From contig CM063108.1 in the NCBI GenBank assembly GCA_031841125.1, positions 42,774,268 through 42,838,267 on the forward strand: a stretch of DNA of 64,000 nt. Reading direction: 5' to 3'. Source of the stretch: Acanthococcus lagerstroemiae (lineage: Eukaryota; Arthropoda; Insecta; Hemiptera; Eriococcidae). The position numbers and the translations under genes are program-made. Positions 1 through 11,790 of the stretch are shown here, one piece after another. The notes beneath the pieces are model-generated. The model searched no databases. It had not been told where the DNA came from and worked only from the letters and a program-made list of their open reading frames with translations. Position 1 is the first letter of the stretch; each line of letters begins with the position of its first letter.

Positions 1-135
1 AGCGAACGAATTTTCAGAATTATTTTGATACTTGTTCGCCCCCTATCCTGATCCCTGTACTCCAAGTCGGCTATTTGCGCTTATGCATTTGTGTATATGA
101 ACAATGATTCTGCTCCGCTACCTTTCTGTTATCAG

Positions 136-141
136 TTTATT
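136..141 (-). promoter_or_regulatory. Candidate polyadenylation signal of copy A
   Basis: An AATAAA on the minus strand lies about 185 bases beyond the stop codon of copy A. The same hexamer is conserved at 23364-23369 behind copy B. Confidence 0.4.
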
Positions 142-1856
142 GCTTCGTGCAAAATAAACATATTGGCTGTGTTACATTGCTAATAAAATATGAAAATTTT
201 GAAATCTTAGAACAAATGGTTATAATTATGTGGCCGCGTGTGGACATTTTTCTGTGTGATGTGGTACTTGTAAATGCTTAGAAACTCGTTAAGCACAATC
301 TTCAGATCAATTCTTTCCAGAATGCTAGCGTCTATTTGGAAGAATATTAACTATTACTCCCGAAGCTTGCACTACTGGCGTGCATCCTTGTTCGAAATTC
401 GATACCACATTGCTCAAGCTTGTTCCTCTAAGATTCCGTAAACTTTGGAACGCTGATCGGAACTACGAACCATATAACAGTGAAAATTAGTACCGATTGA
501 TGGGCAGAAACTCATATGAAATATCAGCCTTGAAAAAAGAAAGAGAAACAGTAGAACCGAATCTGTACCTGATCAATTGATATCACAGGCGCGATATATT
601 TTGGTGGAGTGATGAAAGTAGCGCAAAAATATAGCGCATCATTGTCTTCAATATCGACGTAAGATCCGGGGTAGGCGTAGTAGAATGGCATTTTTTTTTG
701 TGATCTCCCGAAGGAACTCCAATAACGGCAATGTTCCTGGCTGAACTATAACCGAACCTGGTTTAGTCAAGTTTTTCATTATACCCTTTAGAGTCCGAAA
801 TGATGGATTGGGGATGTATCCTTCCTAGAAAGTATTGGAATCAAAATACACCATCGATCTTAATCATAAAGTTTTAAAATTATGTTGAATGTTGGTTTCC
901 TGTCGAGTAGTCGTAGGTGAATACGTGCGTAAACTTACCACAAATATTGGAACTGCAAAAATCATAAGACCGTCACGTTTTGAAAAGGCGTTCGCGTATG
1001 TCCTGTACTTCTTGTTATAGTAGTAAAAATTCATGTATATCGGGGCTCTGAAATGAATCGTTGATGGGTCACTATCGAAAAAGTGGCCATTTTGTGACAC
1101 ATTACGACGTCATTTCGCAATATTTTCGAGAGTCTTGATTTCCCTTCGTATCGTATATATTTCCTGATTATGGAATAAGTCAATTGATATGATCCCATTC
1201 TCCCCTACCTCCAGTGGAAAAACAGCCTAACATTCCTTTTGTCATTCTCCTGATCTACGTACCATACTTCTTAGACTCACTGTGGGGCTCACACACATTT
1301 TTTTGGGACTAATCTTATACAATTATGGAGGTTGAGTCTAGTCTTAAAAAGGCATACGCGCCATAGCCCAATCCATTTGACAATTTTAATTGACTTTATT
1401 TCACCTCCCCATAATTGTTCAAAATTCAAACTGTCTTATTTTGTTATGATTATCGAGCCGTGAAGCTACACTCTCGGGCTATGGGCTCGGAAAAGGTTGT
1501 TATCTACATATATGTCGCATGGGTATCCAGCAGCGGAAAGGTAGATAAGAGGCTGTTGTTTATGCGCATGTGGGAGTGGGAGAGGACCGAAATTCGACTA
1601 TTTTAAAAGGTCGCTTGTTCACTAATGACGCGGCTCCCCATGAGGCAGTGATTTGAATCGCTGCCGCCTCCTTATGGAGACCCTAAACTGGGGCAGAGAG
1701 TTGGAAAAAATAAAACTGGAGATTGGTGCTGTTTATGATACCAGTCAATTATACGTGATAAATGTCTTTGTTTTAATGTCAAAATGAATACTTTGTTGGA
1801 TAGAGAGAAGAGGTGAAAATTAAGACGTAACAGTGCATTTTCTTGCTTTTTAAGTA

Positions 1857-2669
1857 TGAAAGTCTTTCAAAAAGTAAGGTAACATGGCCAATAAAAAAAT
1901 ACAACAGATGTATTCACATACTATTTCTCGACATAATTTCGCAGTTCATTTGAACATTTGTCCTACTGGTGGATTAGTTTTTCTATACCACTGGCATACC
2001 ATTTGTCGCCATCGAATTGAACCAAATCGATCAATTCGTCGTCGTTTTCGCATCTTCTTCTGGATAAACTGTTTCAGATGCAAAAAAATATGAAAATTGC
2101 TGAGAGCTGAATTTGGGAAGTGGGGCGGATGTTCCCGAACCTTCCCATCCGAATTTCTGCTGCAAATTCTTCGTTACATTTGTTGTGGGAAGTTCAATAA
2201 ACCGTGACGTTTATTTTGTATGACTCGTTTTAATTTTTGTACCGTTCCGCATCCACCGTATTTCTATAAGGTAAAAGTTCATTAGCAAAACACCTGTGAA
2301 TGTGATGAAAAATTTGCTGCAGGAATTCGGATGGGAAGTTTGGGAACATACGCCCCATTCCCCAGATTTTAGGACTCTGCGGTTTTCATATTTTCTTGCA
2401 TCTGAAACAGTGTTTCTGTCCGAAAGAAGACTCAACAACGAGGATGAGCTGATCCAGGATGTGTCAAGTTGGTTGATTTCAATGGCGGCTGAGTGGAATG
2501 CTAATGATTTATAGATAAACTAATCCACCGGTCAGACTTTAAATCGACTGGAAAATTATGTCGAGAAGTAGAACACGGATATTTCTAAATTTATTTCATT
2601 AGAACAAATTTTTATAATTCATTGTAATTTTTTTATTAGCCTCGTTACCTTACTTTTGAACGACCCTTC
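1857..2669. mobile_element. Mariner-derived foldback element, copy in unit 1
   Basis: The two ends are inverted copies containing TCAAAAAGTAAGGTAAC or close variants, flanked by TA on both sides. The left arm encodes, on the minus strand, and the right arm, on the plus strand, the same C-terminal mariner transposase segment. It includes the S-P-D block holding the third catalytic Asp, then FSYFLASETV and a degraded C-terminus. No N-terminal transposase region is present. The element is therefore two 3' ends joined head to head, non-autonomous and decayed by stops. It also occurs at 25053-25897, so it predates the segmental duplication. Confidence 0.72.
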
Positions 2670-3599
2670 TATGTGTTCAACGATTAACTTGGCCCCAAAC
2701 AGGTAGACTATTATTTTTATCTTTTTTATGATACATTATTCGATAATATACAAATAAATCACATTCAAAACTAAACTACCTTCCGACACTCGCATCTTTA
2801 ATAGAATGACCATGATTTAGCCAGAACCCTCTCTTGTAGGAGCAAAACACTTCTTCAATGGGTACCCAATAGGTCGGATTAAAAATTTCCTTCAAAATTG
2901 AATTCATAGACCTCGAAAATCTACCTATATTGAATACAATGATCCGGAGTCAACAGGTCCTCTATAGCGTTTGGAAGGCGTACAACCGAACAATTATAAT
3001 AAATAACTTTGATTTTTACGTTTCTGGAGTGCAACTTCCCTTCTTCAGGGACAAGTAAAATCCATTCGACTTATATTTGAAGGAGGGATGATTTTAGCTG
3101 TATTTTGAATGCTGGATACGATGGCGTTAACCATTTTTCTCGAGAACTTCTCGTTTTGTAAATTCAAAATAAAAATTTTATTTAAATTTTCACTTTTTAT
3201 ACCTTTTTGTCGTCCAGGAATAGCTACACTGATACGGATAACTCTACTGAATGCGTGTACTAGTTTGATCATTAGTATCATATTGATGATACTAAAATTT
3301 GCATTTAAGATAGGAGATAGGGAAAAAATGAACTAAAAAATTAACATCGGCATTGAATCCCTCGTTGCAAATACATGTACATAGAATCATAATATTATTA
3401 AATATTCTCATGTCATAGTTTTAAAAAAAATCTCAATTTGTTGTGTAGTGTAATAGGGAAAACAGCCGAACAATCAAAAGGCCGCTTGCTGGATAATTGG
3501 AAGCCAGGCAATCGGAAGTCTACTGTATCTCTCTATATACTAAAACAGTAAAATCCGCCTCCACCACCACCGCCACCGCCCCCGAAGGAAAAACGCACT

Positions 3600-3940
3600 T
3601 CGGGTTGCCTACCTAGAAATCAGAAAAATTGCAGGGGCAGATCAGCTACTTTCAAGGACATAATCTGTTCTAACATAGGAGATCTCTAAGTTTTAAGACA
3701 TAACCGACATAATAAGACATAAAAAAACATATAATGACATAATTACCCATAATCTCCAAGATCTCAAGTCGCAAGATATAACACATAGTCTAACTTGAGG
3801 TATGTATAAAGGCAGATTCATGAATAGGGCAGACCAGCTACCTTGGACTCTGAGATCTCATGTCCTTATGACCTTATCATCATCTCATTAGATCTATTCA
3901 CTGAGAATTTCCCCAAAATCATAGGGGACAGCTGCGTGGC
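3600..3940. other. Helitron interior, no gene seen
   Basis: AT-rich stretch with repeated GACATAAT-type words between the 5' end of the Helitron and its minisatellite. No open frame or known motif found. Confidence 0.4.
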
Positions 3941-4490
3941 TGCACGGTGCCTTTCGGCGAAACGAGTTGCCTACCCGGCCCCTTGATTGCTCATTTCTTC
4001 AGGGGTGAACTACCCTTGGGAGGGATTCATGGTAGAGAAGGAAGCTTAGTAAAATCTGCTGCCGCCACCGCCTCCGAAAAAACCCACTGTGAGTTGCCTA
4101 CCCGGCCCCTTGATTGCTCATTTCTTCAGGGGTGAACTACCCTAGGGAGGGACTCATGGTAGAGAAGGAAGCTTAGTAAAATCTGCTGCCGCCACCGCCT
4201 CCAAAAAAACCCACTGTGGGTTGCCTACCCTGCCTCTGATTGCTCATTTCTCCAGGGGTAGTCTACCCTTGGGAGGCGCTTCATGGTGAAGGAGGGAGCT
4301 TAGTAAAATCCGCCGCCGCCACCGCCTTTGGGAGAAAAACCCACTGCGGGTTGCCTACCCTGCCCCTTAATTGCTTATTTCTCCAATGATAACCTACCCT
4401 TTGGAGGGGATTCATGGTGGAGAAGGGAGCTTAGATGGGAGGAAAGTCGCGGTAAAGCAAGTAAGATCCATCGCCGCCACAGCCTCCGGG
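3941..4490 (+). repeat. Minisatellite of about 127 bp, left part
   Basis: Four GC-rich units, each with GGTTGCCTACCC or a close variant, a TTGATTGCTCATTTCT block, GGGAGG..TTCATGGTGGAGAAG and a C-C-G triplet run. Marker words fall near 3965, 4092, 4219 and 4349, a period of 127-129 bp. The array continues at 14292 after the nested transposon. Open frames across it are by-products of the repeat. Confidence 0.8.
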
Positions 4491-5446
4491 CCCTATTGAC
4501 CATTTTCACATTTAAATTCCGCAAGATTCCGCAGCGTCTCAAAATTTCTGCAAAATGAGACACTTTTTTCTCGCTACTGAAACGGAAAATAATTTCCGCA
4601 ACTTCAGTCGCGAAGAAACTGAATCCGTTTCCGCAATCCTGTACGGTATTCCTACCACGCAACGTTCAGCTGCGGAATTCTATTCCTCTCCTGACGCCGA
4701 AAAAATCATATTTCCGCATTATTCCGCTTCGAAAAAAATCTATTTCCGCATAGTTCTGCTTCGAACAAAATCTATTTTCCGCAGCGTTCCACTACGTTTC
4801 ATCAATTATATTCTGCCACATAATTATTTCTCTGGAGCGTCTCGGAGCGGACTATATTGGAAGCAGAACTGCGCAGAAAATTTTATTCAGCAGCGTTCAG
4901 GAGCGACTATTATTTCACTGCTGTACAAAGCAGAATATTCTTCAATGCATACTACGCCGACTTTCATTAATTTCTGATGCTAGTATGAAAGAAAACAATT
5001 TTTATTTGAAAATAAACGAACAATTTATGCAAGTTTTTCAGATAAATTTCGCGTCGCATTCGCGTGCTGGGTGGCTGCATTTCTGGAATCTGAAAATTAA
5101 ATTTTCAGCATGAGAGCAGATTATTGAAAAGTGAAATGTATACAGAATGAGTGGCAAGAAGTGACCTTTGTAGAAAAAAGTGACTAAATGGACGCCCTGC
5201 TAACCCCATATAATACGGCCAAGACGTCAGGAAAAAATATTAGCGTCTGTTGAAACAAAATAGGTCTGTTTGGGCAGCATACAGAAACTACCAAAATTGA
5301 CAAAATGGACAGAAAGTGCGTTTGGGCAACTTTTCTGCACTTTCTGTAACTGCAGAGAGAATGTTCAAGCACCAACTTTCTGGAGTTTCTGTAAGTTTCT
5401 GTAACTTTTTTGTGAACAGTTGGAACGGAAAAAAACTTTGGTTATT

Positions 5447-5652
5447 CCTTATAAAAAATTTGCTAACAATTAAATAATTTCATAAGAGAACGTTGAAGGT
5501 GATTTGCAATTGTTCAATTTTATTTTATGTGGAGATTTATCAATGAAATCCTTATAAAAAAATTTGATAACAATTAAATAATTTCAAGAGAGAACGTTGA
5601 AGGTGATTTGCAATTGTTCAATTTTATTTTATGTGGAGATTTATCCATGAAA
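5447..5652 (+). repeat. Direct tandem duplication, about 103 bp x 2
   Basis: Two nearly identical units starting CCTTATAAAAAATTTG lie inside the CCCTATTGACCA element. The same pair is found inverted in copy 2 near 38968-39170, so it is a fixed part of the element. Confidence 0.75.
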
Positions 5653-6305
5653 ATAAACGTTGATCGGAAATTTCAACAGAAAGTGCAGAAAAAGTGTTTG
5701 AGCATACGCTAAAACGATTACACAACAGCACTACAGAAACGAACAGAGACGTTTGTACAGAACTTACAGAAAACATCATCAAGATTAATTTCTGTACGCT
5801 GCCTGAACAGACCTAATAATCACCATATCGATTCCCTCTATGAAAATGTACACGCAGCCAAAGAAATACTCTGAACCAGGAACTTTAAGATCAGATTGAT
5901 TTTCACAATGTCGAATTTGGAATTCACCCTTTCTAACGCTACTGTATGGGAAATTTCACATGAAGGGAAAAACACCCGCCCACTGACTTCAGAAACCGCA
6001 ATGAGTTCAACGAAATCCTATCAACAACAAACTATTCGTGCTACCAATGATAAATACTAGAGGTTTGTTCATTCAGCCACCAACTTCATTTGTATCAGTT
6101 TCACATTATTTGATTCGCGATGTTAGAGTTCTGATATTAAACAATCTTGAGACACAGCTATTTCACAAAATTTCTTCACAACGCTCACCTGGATAACTGA
6201 TAGCAATCGTCCATGAACTAGTCAATTGTACCATGTACCACATTTCAGAACTTGAGACTGGCTTCAGTTTTTTTGTTAATCAAAACCAATGCCGAAATGA
6301 GAATC

Positions 6306-6417
6306 TACCCAGCCAATAATTTGCTACTATATTTTTTAAAAATGCGACCATTCATGCTACATGTAGCATGAATGGTCGCATTTAAAAAAAATATAGTAGC
6401 AAATTATTGGCTGGGTA
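6306..6417. repeat. Near-perfect 112-bp palindrome at an element end
   Basis: TACCCAGCCAATAATTTGC... folds back on itself around TGCTACATGTAGCA, with only about one base of arm-length difference in the A run. Both outer edges read TA-CCC / GGG-TA. It is the left end of the 5.5-kb CCCAGG element and could extrude as a long hairpin. Confidence 0.85.
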
Positions 6418-7008
6418 GCACTATATGGTAACGGTTGCTAGTAGGAGCAGCCACTTCTGTAGCGCCGTATGTAGCAAATACCATTAGATGCTCCACAGCC
6501 GTATACAAAAATGGGGGAGGGGGTGTTCATGGCCATGTGTCTAAAACGTCAGGAAAATGCGGATCTCTGAAACATTAAAAAATAAATTTAATTTAAAATT
6601 TTCAGCATGTGTGGCCCCCCCCCCCTCAAGTATATTCCTGAATACGGTACTGAGATGCTCTCAAAATAGTTACTAATAAAACAACTCATTTGAGGAGGAG
6701 ACTGTAGGGCCTGAAGGGTGAAGCCTTCATAAAAAATGGTCTTTGATTCTGAAAAATTAATTTGTTTCATTGAAGGCAAAAGTGTACCAGAAAAATTCGC
6801 AGGCTTTGTACAGGCAGATCAGAAACAGGTATATTAATAAAATTTTATCCCCCTTCTCCACAAAAAATTTTTATTTGCGCCATTTGTAATATAAATACGA
6901 ATATTCTCAAGTCGATTTCTTCTGACATTAAAACATGACGCATTAAATTAACACTGATCATCATTCCGTTCACATCAAATAATGTTAGGATGAAAATTAC
7001 TTGGCCAT

Positions 7009-7261
7009 ACCTAGTTATTGGAGGGGTCTGGTTGGCTAAGTGGATAGTGTGCTGGTCTCAGAATCCGGAGGGCCCAGGTTCGAGCCCACGTAGCAAGTCG
7101 CTACATTTTGACCTAGGCCAGTTATCCGGCAAAAAGTGAAGAGGGCTAAGATAGCTCTAACAGCCTCCCCGATGTCTTTGAGGTAATGCACGAAAGGGCG
7201 GATTCCAGGGCTTGGGTTGAGAGGAAAATTAGAAAAGAAGGTCACACCTAGTTATTGGAGG
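7009..7261 (+). mobile_element. tRNA-derived SINE with 16-bp target duplication
   Basis: The SINE body is 7025-7245 and is flanked by direct repeats ACCTAGTTATTGGAGG (7009-7024 and 7246-7261). The head has a pol III A box (TGGCTAAGTGG, 7033-7043) and B box (GGTTCGAGCCC, 7077-7087) at tRNA spacing. A non-tRNA body of about 130 bp and an A-rich end follow. Length, promoter and duplication identify a retroposed SINE rather than a tRNA gene. Confidence 0.88.
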
Positions 7262-8219
7262 CCCCATAATTCAAGAACGAGTAGGTGCATTTATTTTTCC
7301 TACCTTTGGGTTTTAAAAGTAATGAGCTCGCTGTTCCATTAAGATATCTCACATTATTTTACACCTCACCCTTTTCGTCAAACACCTCGCATTTACAATC
7401 TTCAGTCTTAACATCGAAACCTCTCTCAGATACTTCATCACAAAATAAGTACCTATTTCGTTATCACAATGTAAGTACCTCGATTGTTCTGCAACTGTAT
7501 AAATACTTCTTCATTTGTATGAACCATTGCAATGTGGACCAGATTAAGTTACTATGATTCATCATATAGCCAGCTCTAGCCAAGTGCAAGTGATAACTAT
7601 AAAGATCTATTATGCACTATTTCACAATTATTGATAAAAAACACTTGTCATTTATGAATCTTCAGAAATAGTACTAAATAGGACTCCTTAGACCCAGCAT
7701 ACTCGTCGCTGATAACGTAGTAATAAATTTTACAAAACTGCTGTCGTTATAAAAAAATATAATGCTGTAAACTGTTCATCTGTAAAGTGCGATAACTTGA
7801 TTAGTATTTTCAATTTCATATTCCAAGTGTATATATATACATATATTGTAATTCTAAAACTAACATGCAATAGATTTTAAGAATTTTTAGAATTATCGCC
7901 TGTCCTTTCAGGTATGCGGTAACGTTCTTCCAAGTTCGGGTGTTCTTTTTTGGCGAGTGAATACAAGTATCATGATGTCTCTTCCTTCGATCGTTTATAT
8001 AGTTTGAAATGTTTCTTTTAAAATGTCATTCTTTTTTGGATCAGGAAGCAGCCTCTATAAAAATAATGAATATTCAAAAGTTGCTGCGGGTGTCAGTTCA
8101 ATCCTTATTGTATAATAGTTTTTCTATTCTGTGATTGTATCAAAGAACTTTGTACTATCGTTCGAATGCATCAACAAGGACTCTAATGTTTTTGGAATCT
8201 ACACAAAGTTTCTTGGAGG
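7262..8219. other. No gene seen
   Basis: AT-rich interior of the CCCAGG element between the SINE and the hAT element. I see no conserved frame or repeat beyond a TATATATACATATAT stretch near 7830. Confidence 0.4.
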
Positions 8220-8227
8220 CTCCGGCC

Positions 8228-10267
8228 TAGGCCCGTAACCAGAGTGAATCTTCAAGGGGGTTGGGCAAACTGCAGACCAGAGAGGGCAAGATTTTTTCAT
8301 ACATTTTGAATACTTCTAATTGTGATTTCTCTCACCCCCCCCCCAAAAAAAAAAAACAACCCTCATTTCGAATACTAGCAATGTTGCTCACTAGAAATGA
8401 GAAAACTACAAAAATTTGTCTACATAAATATAACTTTAAAATTTTGCGGGAATACATTTTTTCTGAGATTTTTATTTAAAATTAGGACATAGTTCTACAC
8501 GAAAAATGCTCAATGATGAAATTATCATTTCTATAGTATTTTGATGTGCTGAATAGGAACCCACCCATGAAAAATCTCCTAGACACGGAGAAACTCCTAA
8601 AAAGTGAAAAAATTGTCGAAAACAGCTATTTTTTATATTTTTCAACTTATCTTATTTCATGGTATGGCTTTTAAATGAGTTTGATAAAAATAATAGGGAA
8701 TTTTTCAAAATATTAGGAAGGAAAAATAAATGTTCAAGATTTTTGCCGTTTTCAGCTCGGTCTCGCAGGTAACTTTACACATTTTCCCATGTTTTTAAAG
8801 CTTCAACGCACTCCAGTGGGATAAAAATGAAGAGACGGTAGTCATGTTTGATATTAATGGAAAGAAGAAGATTTAGGGAAATATTTTGATTTAGAAATGA
8901 GTGCACTTACATGCGACTGAGAACAGTTACAAGCCTATCTGCAAAAAGTGTGTAAAATTATACTGCGATAGAGGAACTTTACACATTCATTAGAAATATA
9001 CGTAAACTTTGAAAAGAAGTTATGTTTGACTGAAACAAAGTTGAAATTGGTCATCTAATAAAAAATGGTCATAGACAAATTGTCCGTGAGTTTTTACAGA
9101 ATGGTAGCGCTTTAGCTAGCAGCAAGTACTTGAAACAATGCAGTGCAAGTATACATGTTAGCAGACTACTGTTGGATTTTGAAAGGCAAAACTGATTCAG
9201 ACTTGTAAAAAAATAAAAAAAGTACCCATTGAAGCATCTTCAAACAAACCCCGTTTTTATTATTGTTACTGAACCTTTACAGTTCAAGTACACAAAATAT
9301 TTTGACCTATTTTTGAACTGCTGTTGTATAGGCTATATGTCATTCTAACCTCTTTTCATGTTTTTCAAAATTTCAATGTAAAATAAAGAAAAATTCTGAT
9401 GTGCTGTCCAAAAAGGGTTTAAGCCATTGAATTCAGCATGAAAAATAGTTAAAGAATCGTGTGTTTTACATGGATAATGTTGCCCGGCTCCCAAAAAAGA
9501 GCGTTTTTGTTAAATACTTTTAGGTAAGAATTATGGTGTTACGCAATTGCTTACATCTGAATTTCGCAAATCTTCTGGAAACGTTGCTGAACCGTTTGGC
9601 TGGAACATTATTCGTGTAAATATCAGAGAGTATAAGAGCATTAAAAAATAATTTTTGATGAGATTTCTAGTTGCTTTTTAGTATATTAAATCAGTATGCA
9701 ATTTCAGTGGCGTAGCCAAGGGGGGATTAGGGGGTGGACCCCCCTCTTGAGATGAGAATTTTTTTATATGCTGGCAATATCACAGTAAATGCGCAAAATG
9801 AAATTTAAATCCAAATACATAATTGACGTTGAAAAACACAACATACTGATACGTCAATGTAAAAACAGACAGTTCGTGTTACGTGTACCCCCGCCCCCAC
9901 CCAAAATTTTTCTGATCCCCCTCCTTGGAAAAATTCTGGCTACATCACTGTGCAATTTCGTTTTTTTTTCATGTTTTTTAAAACTTTAACATAAAACTGA
10001 GAAAAATCTTGATGTCCAAGAAAAAACTAGTCGTGGCACTGAATTCGACGCTAAAAATACTTGCAGATTCGTATATTTTTATCTTTGAGCAAAAAAAAAT
10101 GCGAAATTTAACAGAACAGTATTATTAAAATTTTTGATAAATGACCTCGAAGCTGGGAGCTTCATTTTTTCTGTGAGATGTCTAAAAAAAAGGGGGTAAT
10201 TTTGCCAGGTGGCAAAGAGCGTAGCTAGGAGGTGTTGCCCCCTGCCTTACCCCTGGTTACGGGCCTG
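8228..10267 (+). mobile_element. hAT-type element, about 2 kb, non-coding
   Basis: The ends are TAGGCCCGTAACCAG (left) and CTGGTTACGGGCCTG (right), flanked by an 8-bp duplication CTCCGGCC (8220-8227) / CTCCAGCC (10268-10275). The 8-bp duplication and the CAGGCCCGTA-type ends fit hAT. No transposase frame remains. A second hAT MITE is nested inside at 9705-9950. Confidence 0.72.
9705..9950 (+). mobile_element. hAT MITE (CAGTGGCGTAGCCA ends)
   Basis: Left end CAGTGGCGTAGCCA, right end TGGCTACATCACTG, exact 8-bp duplication TGCAATTT at 9697-9704 and 9951-9958. It is 246 bp with G- and C-runs inside the ends and no coding capacity. The deepest insertion in the nest. Confidence 0.9.
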
Positions 10268-10388
10268 CTCCAGCCTCATAAATCATATCATACTGGCACA
10301 CACTATTAGATGAAAAACACGAACACGAGTCTAATACAATAACTGTTGACATACGTGTGTGAAGGGCAGATGCTCAGACAGCAAGACA

Positions 10389-10548
10389 CAGGGCCGCCAA
10401 GAGCCAAACCGGGTCGGGGGAAAATCTGCGAACCTATACTGAAATTATTTGCTCGCAAAAATTTGATAATTATAATTTCTGTGACTCTGCGGGCCATCTA
10501 AAAAAACGGGCTCGGGGAAAGGTACCCCCCCCCCTCTCGGCGGCCCTG
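10389..10548 (+). mobile_element. hAT MITE (CAGGGCCGCC ends)
   Basis: Left end CAGGGCCGCC and right end GGCGGCCCTG enclose 160 bp. An exact 8-bp duplication GCAAGACA is present at 10381-10388 and 10549-10556. Confidence 0.9.
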
Positions 10549-11790
10549 GCAAGACAAACAGAATAACCGCTGCGGAAATGCCCTACATGAGAAGATCGGC
10601 TGGTTACACATTACAGATTACAGGATAGAAAACGAAATGAAGACAAATTCTGAAAGAACTGAACATATTACACCGGTGTTTAAAAAAAAGTGAAGGATTA
10701 CAGGAGAAAAAACAAAATAATGTGGGCAGGATGGATGAAGATCACTCACCCAAAAGATGAGCTAGAGGTATATAGGAAGACGACCACGAGGATGCCCAAG
10801 AAGAAAACTGGTCGATATATCGGCATCATCATCCTCTACCAAGACTACACAGCAGATGGGTCACTAGACTTACGCGGGTGACAAAGACAATATTTCTTCG
10901 ACCATCCATTATTTTTCGATAATTTTTACATTTCAGGAATATTACTCACGCGTTGATTTCGTCTCCTCGGCTGTCCTTGTGAAGATTTCTTATCTCTCTG
11001 GGTTAATTGATGGTTTCAGTGAGTTCTATTCCCATTAAACTAGTCTGTACTGCAACATCCTTTCTGGATACTTCCTATAATTCAGCGTTAGTTGCATCAG
11101 ATTCATCATTTGGTGCGTCCTTAGTAAATCGGCAGAACGAATTCAAAATTAGACCACCAACACTTAGGTACATGGAGAACTTCTATAGTAATTATCACTG
11201 GGAGAGTAATAACTTACCTTAAGATTTCCAGAGGAAGAAATAGTTACCAAAGTTCTTTCACGACATTCTTTCAATGTTGAGTGATCGAGAAACTGGAATA
11301 CAGATAGTGAATACCAAACTGTAGAAAAGTTCACAAGCGCCTACTATATTAGACGCATGTATCTACATACATAATAACTTACCTCTCTTAACGGTTACAT
11401 ATTTGTTGATCATGCTTCCACAAACTGAAGATTGTAATGGTGAGCGGAAAATCACAAAACACTAACAGGAATTCAAATTCTGTAACGGCTTCACCGGCCA
11501 AGGTATCAACTGATAACACCGTTCGGAAATACACTAGACGCGAGAGAGATGCGCGAGAGAGATGCGCGTTATACATAGTAGCATGTAGTAGTTCAGGCTA
11601 CCACAGTTTTATTTTTTATGCGTATACAACGTACTAGCATAGGCTCTAATAGCGCTACTGTAGCATATAGTAGTTCAGGCTACATCCCGCTTGTTGTGTA
11701 TCACATCACCTTGTGTATTTACTTGTAATAATTGCATTGTGTTAGTTTGATAGCATCTGCTATGATCGCGCTACCATAAAAATTATTGCC
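10549..11790. other. Right interior of CCCAGG element, no gene seen
   Basis: AT-rich, with two GTAGTAGTTCAGGCTAC words near 11584-11686 that look like subterminal repeats. The frame around 10700-10800 has a faint resemblance to a LINE reverse-transcriptase tail but is not convincing. Confidence 0.35.

Noticed and set aside
4555..4977. 140-codon open frame, also at 39685-40107 in copy 2
   Set aside because: It falls in the subterminal TTCCGCA repeat zone of a transposon, repeats its own words, and similarity between copies is explained by recent transposition of non-coding DNA.
7022..7090. Possible tRNA gene
   Set aside because: A and B boxes are present, but the acceptor stem does not close and the unit has a SINE body and a 16-bp target duplication.
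10690..10881. Reverse-transcriptase tail
   Set aside because: Only WAGW and a basic patch resemble a LINE ending; the spacing and the rest do not match.
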